29,676 bases of DNA from positions 1-29,676 of the forward strand of contig JBAXSE010000016.1 in the NCBI GenBank assembly GCA_037130845.1, in the 5' to 3' direction. The notes under the pieces were generated by a model. That model was not told the origin of the DNA. It ran no database searches and saw nothing but the letters and a program-made list of their open reading frames with translations. The translations under genes were made by a program, and so were the position numbers. Origin of the DNA: 1-14-0-10-37-14 sp037130845. GTDB taxonomy: Bacteria; Patescibacteriota; Patescibacteriia; Patescibacteriales; Patescibacteriaceae. Position 1 is the stretch's first letter. Each line of letters starts with the position of its first letter. Of the stretch, positions 20,836 to 26,831 are shown piece after piece.

Positions 20836-22038
20836 ATGCCAGAAATTAGACCGGAAGTGGAAACTTTCGCCAAAATTAAAGTTGTCGGCGTCGGCGGTTC
20901 GGGCGGCAGCGCTTTGAATCGCATGATTGAAGCAGGGATTAAAGGCGTCGATTTTATCGCCATTAATACCGATGTCCAAGCTTTGCATTACAGCAAAGCC
21001 GCCAAAAAAATTCATATCGGCAAGACGATTACCCGAGGCTTAGGCGCCGGTATGAATCCCGAATTAGGCCGCCAGGCAGCCGAAGAAGCGCAGAACGATA
21101 TCCGTGAGGCTCTTAAGGACGCCAACATGGTTTTTATCACCTGCGGCATGGGCGGCGGAACCGGTACGGGCGCTGGGCCGGTTGTGGCTCAGATAGCTCG
21201 GGATTTGGGCGCCTTGACTGTAGCTGTCGTTACCAAGCCTTTTTCTTTTGAAGGAGTGCAGCGCTCTAATGTGGCGGATCGAGGTTTGGCCGAATTATCA
21301 GACAAGGTAGACGCTATCATCACTATCCATAACGACAAAATATTACAAGTAATCGACAAGAAAACCAGTATCCTTGACGCCTTCATGATTGTGGACGAAA
21401 TCTTGCGCCAAGGCGTACAGGGTATTTCCGAGATTGTCAGCGTCCACGCCATGATTAACGTCGACTTTAATGATGTTAAGACTATCATGTCCGAGGCCGG
21501 TTCTGCTTTAATGGGCATCGGCCGGGCTTCCGGCGAGAACAAGGCTGTCGAGGCGGCCAAAGCGGCCATCAATTCGCCATTATTGGAAATGTCGATCGAT
21601 GGCGCTAAAGGCGTGCTCTTTACTATCTTTGGCGGCGCCGGCTTATCGATGTCCGATGTTAACGAAGCGGCTAAAGTCATTACCAGTTCGGCTGATCCGG
21701 AAGCCAAGATTATTTTTGGCGCCGGCATAGATGATAAGCTCAAAGACGAAATCAAGATTACCGTAGTAGCTACCGGCTTTAATATCGGCCGCGCCTCAAC
21801 CAAGAAAAACGAAGATCGCCGCTATACACCCAATGTCTATCTGGAAAAACACGAAGAACCGGAATTGCTTGACGAAGATATTTCCGAACATCATTTTCAG
21901 CCTAGGCCCAAACCAAGCCCGATTAAGCAGGCCCAGTCCGAGCCGGCCAAGCGCAAGCCGCTAATCTTGGTCGACGAAGAACCGGTAGAGGAAGACGAAC
22001 TGGGTATTCCGGCTTTTATTCGGAAGAAAATGATGTAG
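20836..22038 (+). CDS. ftsZ: cell division protein FtsZ
   Basis: 400 aa from the ATG at 20836 (MPEIRPEV). An in-frame extension to 20785 has no FtsZ-like sequence and was rejected. FtsZ is the tubulin-like GTPase that forms the division ring. Visible marks are the nucleotide-binding start VVGVGGSGGSALNRM, the tubulin signature GGGTGTG (106-112), the T7 catalytic loop NVDFNDVKTIM (about 205-215), and an Asp/Glu/Pro-rich linker. The C-terminal peptide LGIPAFIRKK (about 389-398) matches the conserved tail that binds FtsA and other partners. Length is typical. It is followed by a terminator, so it ends the ybeY-dcw-like group. Confidence 0.97.
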   Translation: MPEIRPEVETFAKIKVVGVGGSGGSALNRMIEAGIKGVDFIAINTDVQALHYSKAAKKIHIGKTITRGLGAGMNPELGRQAAEEAQNDIREALKDANMVFITCGMGGGTGTGAGPVVAQIARDLGALTVAVVTKPFSFEGVQRSNVADRGLAELSDKVDAIITIHNDKILQVIDKKTSILDAFMIVDEILRQGVQGISEIVSVHAMINVDFNDVKTIMSEAGSALMGIGRASGENKAVEAAKAAINSPLLEMSIDGAKGVLFTIFGGAGLSMSDVNEAAKVITSSADPEAKIIFGAGIDDKLKDEIKITVVATGFNIGRASTKKNEDRRYTPNVYLEKHEEPELLDEDISEHHFQPRPKPSPIKQAQSEPAKRKPLILVDEEPVEEDELGIPAFIRKKMM

Positions 22039-22060
22039 TTTTATTATTTGATTTATAGAT

Positions 22061-22087
22061 AAAATAGAGCACCTTGCTCTATTTTTT
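22061..22087 (+). terminator. Rho-independent terminator after ftsZ
   Basis: AAAATAGAGC (22061-22070), loop ACCTT, GCTCTATTTT (22076-22085), then more T. It lies 22 bases after the ftsZ stop. Confidence 0.88.
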
Positions 22088-22121
22088 GTTATGTTTATGG
22101 TTGCCAAGCAAGTCTGTTGGA

Positions 22122-22130
22122 TTATCCACA
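22122..22130 (+). promoter_or_regulatory. perfect DnaA box
   Basis: TTATCCACA equals the consensus DnaA box. It is single and lies about 70 bp before the nrdR promoter. DnaA is known to control nrd genes in some bacteria; here that is inference. The rest of the 362-base gap (22039-22400) holds the terminator, a small GCCTA-ATTT-TAGGC hairpin (22178-22191), the promoter and the NrdR boxes, and no gene. Confidence 0.45.
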
Positions 22131-22194
22131 AGTACATAAAATGTTTAGATGAGTGAGTCAAGTTGAGAGCATAAAATGCCTAATTTTAGGCAGT

Positions 22195-22223
22195 TTGACC
22201 CTGATTCCCAAAAGATGTATAAT
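22195..22223 (+). promoter_or_regulatory. promoter of the nrdR-nrdD operon
   Basis: TTGACC (22195-22200), 17-bp spacer, TATAAT (22218-22223). Transcription would start near 22230, immediately before the first NrdR box, so bound NrdR should block it. A second -35-like TTGACA lies between the boxes at 22251-22256. Confidence 0.75.
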
Positions 22224-22233
22224 TGAGATATTA

Positions 22234-22281
22234 ACACAATATCTTGTGTCTTGACAAAAAAGCGTATACTATATCTAGTAT
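22234..22281 (+). promoter_or_regulatory. tandem NrdR boxes
   Basis: Two 16-bp near-palindromes, ACACAATATCTTGTGT (22234-22249) and ATACTATATCTAGTAT (22266-22281), are separated by 16 bp, a centre-to-centre distance of 32 bp or three helical turns. This matches the known layout of NrdR operators (consensus near ACACWATATYTWGTGT). NrdR is encoded just downstream, so autoregulation together with nrdD is expected. Confidence 0.93.
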
Positions 22282-22400
22282 TTGGCCGTTGGTCACTTTG
22301 GCTAATTTTAGTCAAAATTTTGTTCCAGTGGCAAGCTAGGCTATAGTTTTTTATTAAAGTGGCCTTTCCTCCCAGCCGCCCTAGTTATAAATTAGATTTT

Positions 22401-22856
22401 ATGAAATGCCCAGTCTGCCATTATGAAGATACCAAGGTTGTTGATTCGCGCGTAGTCAACGAAGGCTTGTCTATCCGCCGCCGTCGAGAATGTCTCAAGT
22501 GTGAGTTCCGTTTTTCAACTTACGAAGAAATGGAAATCTTGGATCTGGCTGTCATCAAGCGCGACGGCAGCAAAGAGGCTTACAATCGAGAGAAGATAGT
22601 CAAAGGCTTGCGTCGCGCCTTGGAAAAGCGCATGTATGACGAAAGCGAATTTAAAAAGTTGATAAACCTGGTCGAATTGGATATCCAAACGCTCAAGAAG
22701 AACGAAATCACCACCGAACAGATTGGCGAAATCGTCTTGCAGCGCCTTAAGCAGTTCGACCAAGTGGCCTACATCCGTTTTGCCAGCGTCTACAAATCCT
22801 TCGAAGACGCCGAGACTTTCAAAAAAGCGATTAACGATCTCATTAAACTTAAATAA
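22401..22856 (+). CDS. nrdR: transcriptional repressor NrdR
   Basis: 151 aa from the ATG at 22401 (MKCPVCHYEDTKVVDSR), the universal start of the family; an extension to 22359 is rejected. NrdR is a zinc-ribbon repressor that senses the ATP/dATP balance through an ATP-cone and shuts off ribonucleotide reductase genes when dATP is high. The zinc ligands are Cys3, Cys6, Cys31 and Cys34, followed by a basic stretch GLSIRRRRE. The ATP-cone spans about 48-138 (VIKRDGSKEAYNREKI). Its operators lie directly upstream, and nrdD follows 35 bases later, a direct regulator-target pair. Confidence 0.97.
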   Translation: MKCPVCHYEDTKVVDSRVVNEGLSIRRRRECLKCEFRFSTYEEMEILDLAVIKRDGSKEAYNREKIVKGLRRALEKRMYDESEFKKLINLVELDIQTLKKNEITTEQIGEIVLQRLKQFDQVAYIRFASVYKSFEDAETFKKAINDLIKLK

Positions 22857-22861
22857 TTAAC

Positions 22862-22880
22862 GTCTGGGCTTCGGTCCGAC
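22862..22880 (+). other. UUCG-loop hairpin before nrdD
   Basis: GGGC-TTCG-GTCC forms a stable C(UUCG)G hairpin in the 35-base nrdR-nrdD gap, followed by the pyrimidine run CTCCTCCTCCC up to the nrdD ATG. There is no U tract, so it is not a normal terminator. The pyrimidine run is the opposite of a Shine-Dalgarno and resembles the anti-Shine-Dalgarno. It may affect nrdD translation or mRNA stability. Confidence 0.5.
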
Positions 22881-22891
22881 CTCCTCCTCCC

Positions 22892-24946
22892 ATGCAAGCA
22901 GTTATCACTAAAATCCGTAAACGCTCCGGCGACATCCTGGATTTCGATTTGGCAAAAATCAGCAAGGCTATCTACAAGGCAGCCAAAGAAGTCGGCGTAG
23001 ATGATCAGGCTTTGGCCGATCGTTTGTCTCTGGAAGTTTCGGAGCTACTGAATCAGAAATTCCATGCCAATTCCATTCCGGCAGTTGAAGAAGTGCAGGA
23101 TATGGTGGAGGAGATATTGATTAAGAACCGTTACGTCAAGATTGCCAAGGCCTTTATCCTGTACCGCGAGCAACATCGCCAGATGCGCGATATCGCCGAT
23201 GACCAAGGCGCCCATCTAATGGAAGATTATCTAGGCCGGGCTGACTGGCGTCTCAAAGAAAACTCCAACATGAGCTTTTCGGTGCAAGGGCTGAATAATT
23301 ACATTGCCAGCGCCATTAGCGCTAAATATTGGCTGAACAAACTATACCCCGAGTCGATTCGCAATGCTCATATCGGTGGTGATTTCCATATCCACGATTT
23401 AGGCCTTTTGGCGCCATATTGTTGCGGTTGGGATTTGCACGATTTAATGGTCCGCGGTTTCGGCGGTGTAGATGAGAAGGTTTGGAGCAAGCCGCCTAGA
23501 CATTTCCGTTCGGCACTGGGGCAGATTGTCAATTTCCTTTATACTATGCAAGGCGAGGCAGCCGGCGCTCAGGCCTTTGCTAATTTTGATACCTATCTAG
23601 CACCGCTAATCCGGTATGACAAATTGAGTTATCAGGACGTGAAGCAAGCTTTGCAGGAGTTCGTTTTCAATCTGAATGTGCCAACTCGAGTAGGTTTTCA
23701 AACCCCATTTACTAATGTTACTCTGGATGTTACGCCTTCCAAGATGATTGGCGAAGAACATGTAGTGCTGGGAGGCCAGATTATGCCCGATCGTTATGGT
23801 GATTTTCAATCCGAGATGGATACTTTTAATGAAGCCTTCTCTGAGGTGATGATAGAGGGTGATGGCCGCGGTCGTATGTTCCCTTTCCCTATCCCTACCT
23901 ATTGCATTGACAAAAATTTTGATTGGCAGAGACCTAGTCTGGAGAAGATGTGGGAGATGACTGCTAAATTTGGCGTGCCATATTTCTCTAATTTTGTTAA
24001 TTCAGATATGGACCGTGACGATGCTCGTTCGATGTGTTGTCGTTTGCGGTTGGATAATCGCGAGTTGCGCAAGCGTGGTGGCGGTCTGTTTGGCGCTAAT
24101 CCGCTAACCGGTTCATTGGGCGTTGTTACTATCAATCTGGCTCGCATTGGATATTTATCCAAGGATAAAGCGGAATACAAACAACGTTTATCAGATCTGA
24201 TGGATCTAGCTAAAGAGAGTCTGGAGATTAAGCGTAAGGTGTTGGAGAAATTGTCGGATGACGGACTGTATCCTTATAGCGCTCATTATTTGGATGCTAT
24301 CAAAGAGCGTTTCGGCACCTATTGGCAGAATCATTTCAATACAATCGGCATCAACGGCATGAACGAATCATTGTTGAATCTGTTAGGCAAAGATCTGGCC
24401 AGTCCTGAGGGCCAAGCCTTCGCTCTGGAAAGCCTAGACTTCATGCGCGAGCGTCTGATGGATTATCAGAACGAAACCAATAATCTGTATAATCTGGAAG
24501 CCAGTCCGGCTGAGGGCGCTACTTATCGCTTTGCCAAGAAGGACAAAGAGCTTTATCCAGAGATTATCGCCGCTAACGAAGAAGCTTGGCGGGAACAGGA
24601 GGCTGATCCGTATTATACCAATTCTACCAATCTGCCTGTCGGCTTTACCCGCGATATCTTTAGCGCTTTGGATTTGCAGGATAAGCTGCAGAGCAAGTAT
24701 ACGGGCGGTACGGTCTTGCATGGCTTCGTGGGCGAACGCCTGGAGTCGGGCGATTCGGCCAAACGGCTGGTCAAGAAGATCGTCGAGAACTATCATCTGC
24801 CATATTTCACTATCACGCCGACTTTCTCTATCTGCCCCAAGCACGGCTATCTGTCTGGCGAGCATAAATTCTGCCCCAAGTGCGACCAGGAGCTGGGCTA
24901 TGCGGATATCGAGAGCGAGCGCGAGAAGAATTGCGGCGAATGTTAA
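22892..24946 (+). CDS. nrdD: anaerobic (class III) ribonucleotide reductase, lacking its C-terminal glycyl radical segment
   Basis: 684 aa. NrdD reduces ribonucleoside triphosphates to deoxy forms in anaerobic cells, using a glycyl radical near the C-terminus. The N-terminal ATP-cone (about 1-95) starts with VITKIRKRSGDILDFD. The barrel carries GGDFHIHDLG, QTPFTNVTLDV and SMCCRLRLDN with the expected active-site Cys at 382-383, then GGGLFGANPLTGSLGVV. The zinc site CPKHGYLSGEHKFCPKC lies near residues 650-666. The reading frame then ends after NCGEC with TAA, about 40 residues short: the RVxG(Y/W) radical motif is missing. The motif appears downstream as its own ORF (25129-25272). The upstream part shows no other damage, so recent decay seems unlikely. 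Regulation by NrdR is clear from the operators upstream. Confidence 0.92.
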   Translation: MQAVITKIRKRSGDILDFDLAKISKAIYKAAKEVGVDDQALADRLSLEVSELLNQKFHANSIPAVEEVQDMVEEILIKNRYVKIAKAFILYREQHRQMRDIADDQGAHLMEDYLGRADWRLKENSNMSFSVQGLNNYIASAISAKYWLNKLYPESIRNAHIGGDFHIHDLGLLAPYCCGWDLHDLMVRGFGGVDEKVWSKPPRHFRSALGQIVNFLYTMQGEAAGAQAFANFDTYLAPLIRYDKLSYQDVKQALQEFVFNLNVPTRVGFQTPFTNVTLDVTPSKMIGEEHVVLGGQIMPDRYGDFQSEMDTFNEAFSEVMIEGDGRGRMFPFPIPTYCIDKNFDWQRPSLEKMWEMTAKFGVPYFSNFVNSDMDRDDARSMCCRLRLDNRELRKRGGGLFGANPLTGSLGVVTINLARIGYLSKDKAEYKQRLSDLMDLAKESLEIKRKVLEKLSDDGLYPYSAHYLDAIKERFGTYWQNHFNTIGINGMNESLLNLLGKDLASPEGQAFALESLDFMRERLMDYQNETNNLYNLEASPAEGATYRFAKKDKELYPEIIAANEEAWREQEADPYYTNSTNLPVGFTRDIFSALDLQDKLQSKYTGGTVLHGFVGERLESGDSAKRLVKKIVENYHLPYFTITPTFSICPKHGYLSGEHKFCPKCDQELGYADIESEREKNCGEC

Positions 24947-25128
24947 TTATACCACCTCGCTTTATTAATCCAGATTTTTCAATTTTATCTGTTCAGTTAA
25001 TTGTTTAATATTGGCTGTGATTAATAAATAAGCTTCGCGGTATTATACAAATCAATTTAATAATTGAGTATAAACATTAATTAATTTAATATAGGAGGCT
25101 TTGATTTATAAGTTATCCTTCCAAACTT
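24947..25128 (+). other. A/T-rich interruption between nrdD and its glycyl radical segment
   Basis: 182 noncoding bases. Stops occur in the glycyl radical frame upstream of 25129 (TGA at 25102, TAA at 25087). The left part contains an imperfect inverted repeat: TTATACC...CGCTTTATTAATC (24949-24971) against GATTAATAAATAAGC...GGTATTATA (25018-25047). The right part is A/T rich with a promoter-like pair and AGGAGG at 25093-25098. I find no group I core elements, no group II domain V and no ORF. The word AGCTTCGCGGT (25031-25041) recurs at 29113-29123 in the tRNA-Ala flank, which hints at a mobile repeat. Confidence 0.6.
25064..25092 (+). promoter_or_regulatory. possible promoter for the glycyl radical ORF and nrdG
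   Basis: TTGAGT (25064-25069), 17-bp spacer, TAATAT (25087-25092). A start near 25099 would give a leader of about 30 bases to the ATG at 25129, as at other genes here. The AGGAGG next to it is the best Shine-Dalgarno-like string in the window, but lies 30 bases before that ATG (9 bases before an in-frame ATA at 25108). The setting is very A/T rich, so chance is possible. Confidence 0.4.
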
Positions 25129-25272
25129 ATGAGCCCAGTGCAAACACAGCGTCAAGAGTGTATCGTTTATTCCCGCGTAGTCGGTTGGTTTACGCCGGTC
25201 AAAAACTGGAACAAGGGCAAACAGTCCGAATATTGCGATCGCAAGACCTACGAAGTGGATGGTCAGAATTAA
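25129..25272 (+). CDS. detached glycyl radical domain of NrdD (47 aa)
   Basis: This short ORF encodes what is normally the C-terminal end of NrdD. After an 8-residue lead it reads RQECIVYSRVVGWFTPV, then KNWNKGKQSEYCDRKTY; the core C-x-VYSRVVG(Y/W) with NWNxGK is the signature around the radical glycine, here Gly19 (codon 25183-25185). The separate nrdD reading frame ends exactly before this part. The stop lies 8 bases before the nrdG ATG, so the radical domain is directly coupled to the gene for its activase. Stand-alone glycyl radical domains are known for pyruvate formate-lyase (YfiD/GrcA); this may be a parallel for NrdD. Alternatives: exon of an interrupted gene, target of translational bypass, or remnant of a broken gene. 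In the overlapping frame, an ORF start at 25101 is only a shadow. Confidence 0.85.
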   Translation: MSPVQTQRQECIVYSRVVGWFTPVKNWNKGKQSEYCDRKTYEVDGQN

Positions 25273-25280
25273 TTCTGGCT

Positions 25281-26012
25281 ATGAAAATCGGCGGCTTGGA
25301 AAAATTGTCTTTATTGGATTACCCTGGGTTGCTATCAGCCATCGTTTTTACCCAGGGCTGTAATTTCCGTTGCCGCTTTTGCTACAATCCCATGCTTGTC
25401 TGGCCCCAACAAGGAGGCGAGACGTTAAATACCAAAAAAGATGATGCTTCGATTTCGGAGCATGATCTTTTTGTTTTCTTGGAAGAACGGCGCGGCAAGC
25501 TGGATGGCGTGGTGATAACTGGCGGGGAGCCGACCTTGCATCCTGACTTGCCGGAGTTTATTACCAAGATCAGGGCTCTGGGGTATCAGATTAAGTTGGA
25601 CACCAATGGCACTAACCTGGAGATGCTTAAGAAGCTGATTGATGAAGGACTGGTGGATTATATCGCTATGGATGTCAAAGCGGCGCCAGGGAGCTATAAG
25701 GAAGTGGTAGGCGTACCGATTGATTGGAGCAGGCTGGCTCAGAGTATCGGCCTGATCATGTCTAGCGGCCTGCCTTATGAATTCCGCTCGACGGTGGCGC
25801 CTGACCTGCATACGCGCCAAGATATACTGGAGATGGCTGGGTTGCTCAAAGGCGCGCAGAAGTGGTATCTGCAGGCTTTGATTAGCGATGTGGAGCTGGT
25901 CGACCCTAACTTCAAGGGCGCGCGGGGTTTTAAGCAAGCCGAACTGACAGCTATGGCTAAAGAAGCGGCCGCCATCGCCGGCTTTTGTCAAATACGAGGT
26001 TTTCAAAATTAA
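25281..26012 (+). CDS. nrdG: anaerobic ribonucleotide reductase activating protein (radical SAM)
   Basis: 243 aa from the ATG at 25281. A longer in-frame ORF to 25101 is rejected because its first 60 residues are the glycyl radical segment read in the wrong frame. NrdG uses S-adenosylmethionine and a 4Fe-4S cluster to create the glycyl radical on NrdD. The cluster motif CNFRCRFC (Cys27, Cys31, Cys34) and the SAM motif GGEPTLHPDL (about 80-89) are present. The start KIGGLEKLSLLDYPG is typical of the NrdG2-type (TIGR02495) activases. It is longer than the small E. coli NrdG and belongs to the group found with NrdD in strict anaerobes. Confidence 0.93.
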   Translation: MKIGGLEKLSLLDYPGLLSAIVFTQGCNFRCRFCYNPMLVWPQQGGETLNTKKDDASISEHDLFVFLEERRGKLDGVVITGGEPTLHPDLPEFITKIRALGYQIKLDTNGTNLEMLKKLIDEGLVDYIAMDVKAAPGSYKEVVGVPIDWSRLAQSIGLIMSSGLPYEFRSTVAPDLHTRQDILEMAGLLKGAQKWYLQALISDVELVDPNFKGARGFKQAELTAMAKEAAAIAGFCQIRGFQN

Positions 26013-26075
26013 AATGTAATTCAAATAAGAATAATTCATTTGAAAATTTGAATTATTTTTATTTTCTCCATAATC

Positions 26076-26084
26076 TGGTACAAT
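26076..26084 (+). promoter_or_regulatory. extended -10 promoter of the 118-aa protein
   Basis: TGGTACAAT is an extended -10 (TG 26076-26077, TACAAT 26079-26084). The ATG follows 8 bases later, so the message would be almost leaderless. Confidence 0.5.
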
Positions 26085-26092
26085 ATAGCTAT

Positions 26093-26449
26093 ATGAAAAA
26101 AGTAGAAAAATTAAATCCGCCTGTTGTCTCGGCCAAGCCGAAGGTGAAGGTGTCGGAGGGGATTAGGTTTGCCGGTCCGGCTATGCCCAAGCCTAAAATC
26201 AAGGAATTCAGCAATGCCGAGCTGATGGTGGTCTTGGAGCAGAATGCCTTTTTATTGGAGGAGAACAACCGCCTAACCAAGAGGCTGTATCGACACATGG
26301 TCTTTAGTCAGATCATGTTCTGGATTAAGTTCTTGCTGGTTGCTATTTCATTGGCCCTGGCCCTCAACTATCTGCCGCCCTTTATGAGCAGTTTGGCTGG
26401 GCTATACAAACAAGCGACTCAAGCGGAAAGCCAGCTGAAATTACGCTAG
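26093..26449 (+). CDS. small membrane protein with coiled coil (hypothetical)
   Basis: 118 aa from the ATG at 26093; an upstream extension to 25985 lies in A/T-rich noncoding sequence and is rejected. The basic, Pro/Lys-rich N-terminus (1-40) is followed by a coiled-coil-like helix (about 42-66, ELMVVLEQNAFLLEENNR), a membrane helix (73-94) and a short tail (95-118). It probably sits with the N-terminus inside, perhaps as a scaffold or anchoring factor. No family recognised. It appears monocistronic, with its own promoter. Confidence 0.7.
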   Translation: MKKVEKLNPPVVSAKPKVKVSEGIRFAGPAMPKPKIKEFSNAELMVVLEQNAFLLEENNRLTKRLYRHMVFSQIMFWIKFLLVAISLALALNYLPPFMSSLAGLYKQATQAESQLKLR

Positions 26450-26481
26450 TTTGGTATTCTGATGTAAAGGTTAATCGGGCG

Positions 26482-26497
26482 GGCGCAGGGGTGCGCC
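26482..26497. other. G+C-rich hairpin
   Basis: GGCGCA-GGGG-TGCGCC, 6 bp with a 4-base loop, 33 bases after the previous stop codon. There is no T tract right after it, so terminator function is uncertain. Confidence 0.45.
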
Positions 26498-26527
26498 GGC
26501 CAGGTTTGCTTTATAGATATAATTAAT

Positions 26528-26824
26528 ATGGATAATCAAAATCAGCTTGCCATATTTAAGGGCAAGACCGTTAGAAGAACTATTTTCCAAAAAGAATGGT
26601 GGTTTTCATTGGTTGATGTAGTGCAGCTTTTAATCGATGAGTCAGATGATCTAAAGGCACGTAAGTATTGGAATAAACTAGCTCAACGCTTACGTGAAGA
26701 GGGAAGTGAACTGGTGACAAATTGTCACCAGTTGAAAATGCTTGCAGCTGACGGCAAAATGCGTCTTGCAAGGCAGAAGATTACGAGTTATAGTTGCAAT
26801 TTATCCCGAATTCTAGTAGTTTAA
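26528..26824 (+). pseudogene. truncated Bro-N domain (phage antirepressor-like) gene
   Basis: 98 aa. Residues 6-80 match the Bro-N domain of phage antirepressor and DinD-like proteins: AIFKGKTVRRTIFQKEWWFSLVDVV shortened here to its key parts, then KYWNKLAQRLREEGSELVTN and QLKMLAADGKMR. Intact members continue with a helical part (T-D-x-A-x-T-E...QSIPSPKAEPF) to over 200 residues; here the frame departs after KMRLARQ and soon stops. Another frame shows LQFIPNS, reminiscent of the lost segment, so a frameshift plus deletion is likely. The -10 TATAAT (26518-26523) lies only 4 bases before the ATG. With the KilA-N gene it is the second lone phage-type DNA-binding gene here. Coding bases 26709-26733 form a long palindrome. 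Confidence 0.7.
26709..26733. repeat. 25-bp palindrome inside the Bro-N gene
   Basis: AACTGGTGACAA (26709-26720) and TTGTCACCAGTT (26722-26733) are exact reverse complements around a single A. The centre lies 193 bases after the start codon, close to the KilA-N palindrome (about 203 bases from its start). Confidence 0.9.
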
Positions 26825-26831
26825 TCATATT

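Noticed and set aside
22359..22400. Longer nrdR start
   Set aside because: The family begins MKCPxC, which is at 22401.
24929..25161. Group I or group II intron in nrdD
   Set aside because: No P/Q/R/S core, no domain V and only about 200 bases; kept only as a hypothesis to test, not annotated.
25101..25280. N-terminal extension of nrdG from TTG 25101
   Set aside because: These 60 residues are the glycyl radical segment read in another frame; NrdG homology starts at the ATG 25281.
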